In this document: positions 1 through 5,095 of the stretch, one piece after another
Position numbering within the stretch: position 1 is the first letter of the stretch
Layout of the letters: each line of letters starts with the position of its first letter
Source of the DNA: an uncultured Bacteroidales bacterium
GTDB taxonomy: Bacteria; Bacteroidota; Bacteroidia; Bacteroidales; UBA932
Assembly (NCBI GenBank): GCA_946617545.1
Contig: CAMOKK010000034.1
Coordinates: 1 to 10,297 of the forward strand
Reading direction: 5' to 3'
DNA: 10,297 nt
The notes under the pieces: generated by a model
Seen by the model: only the letters and a program-made list of their open reading frames with translations
What the model was told of the DNA's origin: nothing
The model's database searches: none
Made by a program: the position numbers and the translations under genes

Positions 1-542
1 TAGGTGGTCATGAGCACTTCCCCGCCCCCTTCATCAATATAAGGTTCCGACCAATAGCCCTGCCCCAGTTCCAAGGGTTTAGCAAACCATTCCTGGGCAG
101 GATAATCATACTCTTCCGTGGCCAGGCTCTTGAACTCCAGGCCGTCTTCTCCCCGGTACACATAGGGCGAGAAAAGAGGGTAGCGCTTGTTGTATCCGGG
201 AACCATGGCCACCGTGGAGCCGATTACCACGGGATTGTCCTGAACAAGGCGCTGGGGCACCCGGAAAAGGCTGTCCGGCATATCCAGGCAGAACTGAGTA
301 AGCCAGACGTTGTTTCTCACGGCGGCTTCCGTCTGGTTCACCACGTCCATAATCTGGATACGGGTGCTTTCCAACTGGGTTTCAGCCCTTTTCTGGGCCT
401 CTTCCTTTATGCCTTTGGACGAGTATAAATATTGAATGAGCCCCGTTACCTCCAACGTAATGGTGGCAATCAGAACCAGCAGGAATCCGGCGCGGGCGCC
501 CTTCTTGATGCCTTCTGTGATTTGGATTCTAGTCCTTTTCAT
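1..542 (-). CDS. Cache-domain membrane sensor, N-terminal part (histidine kinase or SpoIIE-type phosphatase)
   Basis: This is the N-terminal 180 residues of a gene that runs off the left edge. Residues about 18-40 form one hydrophobic membrane segment after a basic N-terminus. A helical stretch follows (about 44-75), then an extracytoplasmic PDC/Cache-type domain. The best-marked part of that domain is the aromatic block EWFAKPLELGQGYWSEPYID (151-170) followed by EGGGE, which is typical of dCache sensors in Bacteroidota. Such sensors bind a small ligand outside the membrane and pass the signal to a cytoplasmic output module. That module lies outside the window, so histidine kinase and SpoIIE-like PP2C phosphatase cannot be told apart. 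The ATG at 542 is the first ATG after an in-frame stop. It overlaps the end of the upstream HD hydrolase gene by 14 bases, which implies cotranscription and probable translational coupling. The Cache assignment is fairly sure and the output type is unknown. Confidence 0.8.
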   Translation of the reverse strand, partial: MKRTRIQITEGIKKGARAGFLLVLIATITLEVTGLIQYLYSSKGIKEEAQKRAETQLESTRIQIMDVVNQTEAAVRNNVWLTQFCLDMPDSLFRVPQRLVQDNPVVIGSTVAMVPGYNKRYPLFSPYVYRGEDGLEFKSLATEEYDYPAQEWFAKPLELGQGYWSEPYIDEGGGEVLMTT

Positions 543-1122
543 CGGCCTTGGCAAAAACTTGATTTATCAACGAGACAAATTCCTTATAGGCGAAGGTGTC
601 TGACAGTTCCTTCAGGGACTGCGCAAGGCCGCGGTAATGCCATTCGTGGTCCTTGGGGTCCTTGGCATGGAACAGCTGCCACAGGGCGTCTCCCTTCATG
701 GCGTAATCCCGTGCGATGGCCCGCATGTTGGAGAGTTTGTCTCCCAGAGCCACCATCTTGGCCTCATGGGAAGCGGCGGCCAGGCGGTCCATGGCAGCCT
801 GCTTGCGCTCATGCCAGCTGTCTTCCTCGCTCTTTCCTTCAATGAAGACGTCGCTCTCGGACTGGACCAGCGAGGCCACCCGGTCTCCGAACTGGGCCCG
901 GATATCCTCGATGGTGACCGAGGTGTCTTCTACGGTATCGTGAAGGGCGGCGGCGGCCAGCAGTTCCTGATCCGGGGTCATGGTTGCCACAATTTCCATG
1001 GCCTCCATGGGATGTACAATATAAGGGAAGCCTTTTCCCCTGCGTTCCGTTCCGGCGTGCGCCTTGACGGCGAAGATGATGGCCCGGTCCAGAAAGGCGG
1101 TATCAAGCGGTTTGTTTGCCAT
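529..1122 (-). CDS. MESH1/SpoT-type HD-domain hydrolase, probable small alarmone hydrolase
   Basis: This 197-residue protein consists almost entirely of one HD domain of the RelA/SpoT hydrolase type. Visible metal and catalytic motifs are H37 in YIVHP, H61-D62 with E65-D66 in LHDTVEDT, and D128/N132 in GDKLSNM. Order and spacing match MESH1 and the SpoT hydrolase domain, which remove the 3'-pyrophosphate from (p)ppGpp using Mn2+. No synthetase, TGS or ACT domain is present and none would fit, so this is a stand-alone hydrolase and not the long Rel/SpoT enzyme. MESH1-type enzymes can also act on NADPH, so the substrate is inferred. It is expected to be cytoplasmic. It sits three bases after the GtrA gene and overlaps the Cache sensor by 14 bases. 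That arrangement suggests one transcript linking nucleotide-alarmone turnover to an environmental sensor. The family call is strong and the exact reaction less so. Confidence 0.85.
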   Translation of the reverse strand: MANKPLDTAFLDRAIIFAVKAHAGTERRGKGFPYIVHPMEAMEIVATMTPDQELLAAAALHDTVEDTSVTIEDIRAQFGDRVASLVQSESDVFIEGKSEEDSWHERKQAAMDRLAAASHEAKMVALGDKLSNMRAIARDYAMKGDALWQLFHAKDPKDHEWHYRGLAQSLKELSDTFAYKEFVSLINQVFAKADEKD

Positions 1123-1125
1123 ATT

Positions 1126-1596
1126 TTATTTCTTTACTTTGTTCTTGTTGAATATCACGAACTCGTTCATCACGAAGTTGAAACAGCCGGAGAAGCACAG
1201 GCCCAGGAAGTTACACAGCACCGGTTCGATGGACCAATTCTGCAGCCAGCCCAGGGACACGAACAGGAAGTGGAAGCCCTGCATGGCCAGGAACTTGATT
1301 ATATAGCCCCCTATGCAGGCTGCATTGTAGGCCGCGAAATGCCGCAGCATGGAACGGATGCTGCCGGGGCTGGAGACCCTGTCTTTCCAGACCAGGAAAT
1401 AGGCGATGAAGAAGTTGGCGATGGTGGCCACCTCGAAGGAGATGGTGGGGGCAATCCAGAAACTGCCCCAATAGGAACCCTCAAACGCAAAATGACTCAG
1501 AATCCAGTGAAGACCCAGATCCACAATGGTGCCGACGGAACTTGTAAGGGAAAACCGCACAAAATTCCTGAGTATTTCCAAACGACGGTTCATCAT
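1126..1596 (-). CDS. GtrA-family small membrane protein
   Basis: From the ATG at 1596 the protein has 156 residues and four predicted membrane helices (about 12-36, 47-69, 88-116 and 122-148). GtrA-family features include the loop NFFIAYFLVWKDR after helix 2 and the C-terminal NFVMNEFVIFN followed by a lysine-rich tail. Members are thought to move polyprenyl-linked sugars across the inner membrane or otherwise assist cell-surface polysaccharide glycosylation, but most Bacteroidota members are uncharacterised. A GTG at 1626 would lengthen the frame by ten residues, but that stretch lies inside the promoter, so the tandem ATG pair at 1596/1593 is preferred. No glycosyltransferase lies beside it, which is unlike classical gtrA-gtrB loci. 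It appears to head the leftward operon with the HD hydrolase and the Cache sensor. Confidence 0.85.
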   Translation of the reverse strand: MMNRRLEILRNFVRFSLTSSVGTIVDLGLHWILSHFAFEGSYWGSFWIAPTISFEVATIANFFIAYFLVWKDRVSSPGSIRSMLRHFAAYNAACIGGYIIKFLAMQGFHFLFVSLGWLQNWSIEPVLCNFLGLCFSGCFNFVMNEFVIFNKNKVKK

Positions 1597-1598
1597 GG

Positions 1599-1630
1599 CA
1601 AAGATACAAATTTTTGTTATTGTCACAAAA
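1599..1630 (-). promoter_or_regulatory. Bacteroidota-type promoter for the leftward GtrA operon
   Basis: Reading leftward, a perfect -7 element TATCTTTG occupies 1606-1599. A -33-like TTTTG lies at 1630-1626 with 19 bases between them, close to the usual spacing for the primary sigma factor of Bacteroidota. The -7 element ends only two bases before the first ATG, so the transcript would start at or inside the start codon pair. Motif match only; no transcript data. Confidence 0.6.
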
Positions 1631-1648
1631 TAACTCTAACTTAGCATT

Positions 1649-1656
1649 CATATTTG
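1649..1656 (+). promoter_or_regulatory. Probable -7 element for the rightward lipid gene block
   Basis: CATATTTG differs from TAnnTTTG at one position and lies nine bases before the ATG at 1666, in the 69-base divergent gap shared with the GtrA promoter. No well-spaced -33 element is clear, so this is a weaker call than the other promoters here. Confidence 0.4.
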
Positions 1657-1665
1657 TATACGTGT

Positions 1666-2643
1666 ATGAAACCCATTGTTCCTCCCGTAGACAGGGAGGC
1701 TCTGAAGGCCGAACTCAACGAAAAGTCCTTCCTGCGCAAGACAAACCGTGCAGGAAATGAGCTTTATGTAGTTGGTCCTGAATCAGTTAATGTCCTCCGG
1801 GAAATAGGCCGATTAAGGGAAATCGCCTTCCGGAACGATGGCGGAGGAACTGGGCGGGAGTTGGATCTGGACGAATTTGACACCAACCCTGTCTACGGCT
1901 ACCGTCAGCTGGTTCTCTGGAATCCCGACGCGCAGGAAATCATCGGAGGATACCGCTTCTGCCTGTGCGACCAGGCCGTCTTTACGGCTCAAGGGCAGCC
2001 CATCCTCACCTCCTCCCACATGTTCGAGTTTTCCCGCCGCTTTCTCAAGGAGTATCTCCCCTACACCCTGGAACTGGGACGCAGTTTCGTAACCGTGGAA
2101 TATCAGAGCTCCAAGGCCGGAGCCAAGAGCCTTTATGCCCTGGACAACCTCTTTGACGGAATTGCCGCCATCGGCATCCTTTACGGAAAACGGATTAAAT
2201 ATTTCTTTGGGAAAGCCACCATCTACCGGGATTATCCCACCGAGGCCCGGGAAATGATTATGGTATTCTTGAAGAAATACTTCGGGAAGAACAGCCGCCT
2301 CATCCATATCCGGAAAGAAGTGAAGGTGGAGAACCCGGACAAATACAAGAAGCTCTTCAAGGGCCTCGATTTCAAAGAGGGTTACAAGGTGCTGAAAAAC
2401 CAGATTACGGCCATGGGCGTATTTGTGCCGCCGCTGGTGAACACCTATATGAATCTGTCCCCTACCATGATGTACTTCGGAACCGGCATCAACGACGAAT
2501 TCGGAGATGTCTATGATTCCGGCATTATGGTCACCTTCGAAGAAATGTACCCGGAAAAGCGCCAGCGGCATGCCGATTCCTTCCTGAAACTGGGCTGGCG
2601 GCACCTCCGCAAGCTACTGCGCCGATGGCAGAAGAAAAAATAA
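1666..2643 (+). CDS. Hemolysin/GNAT-type N-acyltransferase (GlsB/OlsB-like, Acetyltransf_5)
   Basis: This 325-residue protein belongs to the GNAT-fold acyltransferases once called putative hemolysins. Markers, numbered from the ATG at 1666, are IIGGYRFCLC in the first half, the core signature TLELGRSFV followed by EYQ, then LYALDNLFDGIAA and KYFFGKATIYRDY. Related enzymes (OlsB for ornithine lipids, GlsB for glycine lipids in Bacteroides) transfer a 3-hydroxyacyl group from acyl carrier protein to an amino acid amine, the first step of aminolipid synthesis, on the cytoplasmic face of the membrane. The C-terminus is very basic (roughly the last 25 residues), consistent with membrane association. 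An upstream in-frame TTG at 1654 lies within the putative promoter, so the ATG is preferred. A PlsC-type acyltransferase two genes downstream fits the expected partner. Family is confident; glycine versus another amine cannot be read from sequence. Confidence 0.8.
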   Translation: MKPIVPPVDREALKAELNEKSFLRKTNRAGNELYVVGPESVNVLREIGRLREIAFRNDGGGTGRELDLDEFDTNPVYGYRQLVLWNPDAQEIIGGYRFCLCDQAVFTAQGQPILTSSHMFEFSRRFLKEYLPYTLELGRSFVTVEYQSSKAGAKSLYALDNLFDGIAAIGILYGKRIKYFFGKATIYRDYPTEAREMIMVFLKKYFGKNSRLIHIRKEVKVENPDKYKKLFKGLDFKEGYKVLKNQITAMGVFVPPLVNTYMNLSPTMMYFGTGINDEFGDVYDSGIMVTFEEMYPEKRQRHADSFLKLGWRHLRKLLRRWQKKK

Positions 2644-2647
2644 TTGC

Positions 2648-2655
2648 TAACTTTG
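2648..2655 (+). promoter_or_regulatory. -7 promoter element before the CDP-alcohol phosphatidyltransferase
   Basis: TAACTTTG is a perfect match to TAnnTTTG. It lies four bases after the stop of the N-acyltransferase gene and 21 bases before the next ATG. I see no convincing -33 TTTG at the proper distance, since that region is the A-rich 3' end of the preceding gene. It probably acts as an internal promoter in addition to read-through. Confidence 0.5.
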
Positions 2656-2676
2656 CAGTATTAAAGTATACCGAAA

Positions 2677-3384
2677 ATGTCTGAAGAGAAGAAACAAGCT
2701 GCACGGATTCAGACCTCCATCCTGAATCCCCTCGAGAAAAAAATTTTGGTATGGCTGGCAGAAAGGATGCCGGCATGGGTCACCTCCGATATGCTCACTT
2801 TCGTGGGCTTCCTGGGAGCCGTCATCATGGGCGTGGGCTATGCCCTTTCCAATTTGAACCTTCAATGGCTCTGGCTAAGCTGCTTCGGCCTGCTGGTGAA
2901 CTGGTTCGGAGATTCCCTCGATGGAAGCCTGGCGCGCGTCAGGGGCACCCAGCGCAAGACGTACGGTTTTTTCATCGACCATAACGTAGACGTAATCAAC
3001 GAGACCATCATGTTCGTGGGCGTAGGCTGCAGCCCGCTGGTGAACATGAGTTTTGCCATGATGGCCCTGGTGGGTTATTTCATGCTCAGCATCTATGTCT
3101 ATATAGATTGCCACCTCAAGGGAGAGATGCGTCTCACCTACGGCGGCCTGGGGCCCACCGAGTTCCGGATTCTGCTCATCCTTGTCAACCTTGCCTTCAT
3201 GTACATTCCCTGGCTGAGCAGCTGGAAAAAGGATGTCGTCCTGTTCCACAACCACTTCTCCGTGGGACTCTTCGACTATATTGCCGTAGCGGCCTCCCTC
3301 CTTCTGTTCTTCTTCTACCTGACAGGTTTCTTCAAGGATATCAAGTATTACAGCAAGATAGACCCTCTTGTAAAGAAGCAGTAG
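2677..3384 (+). CDS. CDP-alcohol phosphatidyltransferase family membrane enzyme
   Basis: This 235-residue integral membrane protein carries the complete family signature. D79-x2-D82-G83-x2-A86-R87 is followed after nine residues by G97-x3-D101-x3-D105. These aspartates bind the metal ions that activate a CDP-linked donor for attack by an alcohol acceptor. Several hydrophobic helices flank the motif (about 38-58, 63-78, 107-135, 155-177 and 190-215), the usual topology. Enzymes of this fold make phosphatidylglycerol phosphate, phosphatidylserine, phosphatidylinositol phosphate and others, and the acceptor is not evident here. A conserved-looking GGLGPTEFR follows the active-site half. The stop codon directly abuts the ATG of the next acyltransferase gene, so the two are very likely made together. 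The setting suggests headgroup attachment in the same lipid pathway, but a housekeeping phospholipid role is possible. Confidence 0.88.
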   Translation: MSEEKKQAARIQTSILNPLEKKILVWLAERMPAWVTSDMLTFVGFLGAVIMGVGYALSNLNLQWLWLSCFGLLVNWFGDSLDGSLARVRGTQRKTYGFFIDHNVDVINETIMFVGVGCSPLVNMSFAMMALVGYFMLSIYVYIDCHLKGEMRLTYGGLGPTEFRILLILVNLAFMYIPWLSSWKKDVVLFHNHFSVGLFDYIAVAASLLLFFFYLTGFFKDIKYYSKIDPLVKKQ

Positions 3385-4254
3385 ATGCCTGTCATCACCC
3401 ACGAACAAGCCGCCGAGAGACTTTCACCCATTTTCGAAGGAAGAAGGGGAAAGTTTCTTTTCAATTTGGGCATCAGGCTTACCGGCATCAACAAGGTTAA
3501 CCGGATTCACGACAAAGTCTGTGAAAGCGGCGTTCCCTACGGTCCGGAATTCGCCCTGGGCATTCTGAAGGAATGCGGAATAGACTTCCGCATTGGAAAC
3601 GCGCAACGCCTCCAAAACCTGCCGGAAAGGGCTTTCATAGCCATTTCCAACCATGTTTACGGTCATTTGGACGGTATTTGCCTGATGGATGTGTTGGGAC
3701 ATGTAAGGCCCAAGACCAAGGTGATGGTGAACGAGATGCTCATGTGGATTTATGGCCTGGCGCCCAATTTCATCTCCGTGAATCCCATCGTATCGGCCCG
3801 CAGGGAAGCCACCTCCACCAGCATCAACGGCGTCAAGAACGCCCTCCTGCAAATCCACGAAGGTGAGCCGCTGGCCATCTTCCCCTCCGGCGCCGTGGCC
3901 GATTTGAAACCGCGGGAAGGATGGACCCTGAGGGAACGGGAATGGCAGGACGCCGCCATCCGTCTCATCCGGAAGGCCCATGTACCTGTTGTACCCATCC
4001 GGTTTGTAGACCATAATTCCTGGTTCTACTACGCCCTGGGGCTTATTGACTACCGCGTCCGTTTTGCCCGGCTCTTCCACGAACTCTTCAACAAGAAAGG
4101 CACAAGGCCCCGCATGATTATCGGCCCCACCATAGGCGTGGAGCAGTTGGATGCAGTTCCCGACGAGCAGTTCAAAGCCTTCTTGCGCTCCAGCGTCTAC
4201 GACCTGCCCGAACCCGACCATTATACCCTCCGATCCGAATTATGGAAGAAATAA
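3385..4254 (+). CDS. PlsC-type O-acyltransferase (GlsA/OlsA-like)
   Basis: This 289-residue acyltransferase has the lysophospholipid-acyltransferase core. The catalytic block is SNHVYGHLDG with H90 and D96, i.e. five residues between His and Asp instead of the classical four. That spacing is what I recall from the hemolysin-associated PlsC subgroup (NHPxGGLDG type). Block III is represented by AIFPSG (164-169) and block IV by VPVVPIRF (200-207). Members acylate a free hydroxyl. In aminolipid synthesis GlsA or OlsA esterifies the 3-hydroxyl of the N-linked acyl chain, the second step after the GNAT enzyme. No clear multi-pass membrane region is seen, so it is probably a peripheral inner-membrane protein. 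Its start follows the previous stop with no gap, and its end overlaps the dehydrogenase gene by 13 bases. A conventional 1-acylglycerol-phosphate acyltransferase role is the main alternative. Confidence 0.82.
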   Translation: MPVITHEQAAERLSPIFEGRRGKFLFNLGIRLTGINKVNRIHDKVCESGVPYGPEFALGILKECGIDFRIGNAQRLQNLPERAFIAISNHVYGHLDGICLMDVLGHVRPKTKVMVNEMLMWIYGLAPNFISVNPIVSARREATSTSINGVKNALLQIHEGEPLAIFPSGAVADLKPREGWTLREREWQDAAIRLIRKAHVPVVPIRFVDHNSWFYYALGLIDYRVRFARLFHELFNKKGTRPRMIIGPTIGVEQLDAVPDEQFKAFLRSSVYDLPEPDHYTLRSELWKK

Positions 4255-5054
4255 AAGTAGTCCTCATCACCGGCGGCAGCAGCGGAATCGGCGCCGCCAC
4301 CGCCCGCATCCTGGCCGATCACGGCATGAAAGTGTATGCCGCCAGCCGCAGGGGCAAACTCCAGACACCGATGCCCGACATCATCCCCATCAGCATGGAC
4401 GTGAATGACTGGGACGCCACCCGGCTGGCCGTAGCGCAGATTCTCCGGGCCGAGGGGCGCCTGGACGCCGTGGTTGTCAACGCCGGCAGCGGCATCTATG
4501 GTCCGGTTGAAGGAACGCTGGAGGAGGAAGCCCGTAACCAGTTTGAAACCAATTACTTCGGCGCCGTCAAGACCATCCAGGCCTGCCTTCCGGTGTTCCG
4601 GGAACAGGGACACGGCCGCATCATCACCGTCTGTTCCGTCATGTCGGTGCTGCAACTTCCCTTCCAGGGCTTTTATTCCTCGGTGAAAGCCGCTCTGCTT
4701 TCGCTCTCGGAGTCTCTTTCCATGGAGCTCAAAGGAAGCGGCATCCAGTGCTCGGCCATCCTTCCGGGCGACGTGGCCACCGGCTTCACCAGCGCCCGCA
4801 AATTTACGGCCGCCTCGGAGGACCCGGCCTCTCCCTATCGGAGTAAAATGGACAAAAACATAAAGAAAATCGAGGCCGATGAAAGAGGCGGCATGCGGCC
4901 GGAAGTCATTGGGAAAGCTATTTTGAAGCAGCTCAAAAGGAAGAAAATGCGTGTGCGCGTTATCCCCCGCTTAGACTATGCCGCCGTGGGGGCGCTGGTC
5001 CGCCTCTTTCCCGAAAAGTCCAAATTGGCGCTTATTAATTTTCTCTACACCTAA
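4242..5054 (+). CDS. Classical short-chain dehydrogenase/reductase (17-beta-HSD-like)
   Basis: This 270-residue protein is a complete classical SDR. The nucleotide-binding glycine motif is TGGSSGIG (10-17) and S35-R36-R37 after the second strand favours NADP(H). NAG is at 80-82, and the catalytic set is N104, S132, Y145 and K149 (YSSVK). After the active site, LPGDVATGF resembles the substrate-loop start of retinol-dehydrogenase/17-beta-HSD-like SDRs. The C-terminal 50 residues are basic and then hydrophobic, which could bring it to the membrane. It overlaps the O-acyltransferase gene by 13 bases and is almost certainly cotranslated with it. In this setting a 3-keto-acyl or keto-lipid reductase is plausible, for example making or trimming the 3-hydroxyacyl group used by the first enzyme. 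That is inference; SDR substrates are not predictable from motifs. Confidence 0.87.
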   Translation: MEEIKVVLITGGSSGIGAATARILADHGMKVYAASRRGKLQTPMPDIIPISMDVNDWDATRLAVAQILRAEGRLDAVVVNAGSGIYGPVEGTLEEEARNQFETNYFGAVKTIQACLPVFREQGHGRIITVCSVMSVLQLPFQGFYSSVKAALLSLSESLSMELKGSGIQCSAILPGDVATGFTSARKFTAASEDPASPYRSKMDKNIKKIEADERGGMRPEVIGKAILKQLKRKKMRVRVIPRLDYAAVGALVRLFPEKSKLALINFLYT

Positions 5055-5057
5055 TCC

Positions 5058-5088
5058 TTGTACATTTCAGAAAAAGAGGTTAACTTTG
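5058..5088 (+). promoter_or_regulatory. Bacteroidota-type promoter for the DUF5686 gene
   Basis: A perfect -7 element TAACTTTG at 5081-5088 is preceded by TTG at 5058-5060 with 20 bases between, fitting the -33/-7 layout. The ATG at 5096 follows seven bases later, implying a very short leader. It lies in the 41-base gap after the dehydrogenase gene. Confidence 0.6.
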
Positions 5089-5095
5089 TTATCAT

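Noticed and set aside
637..1644. A 335-codon open frame on the plus strand.
   Set aside because: It runs antisense through the HD hydrolase and GtrA genes, both with clear family motifs, and has no motif of its own.
1654..1665. TTG start extending the N-acyltransferase by four residues.
   Set aside because: The TTG overlaps the probable -7 element. The ATG at 1666 is a normal start nine bases downstream of it.
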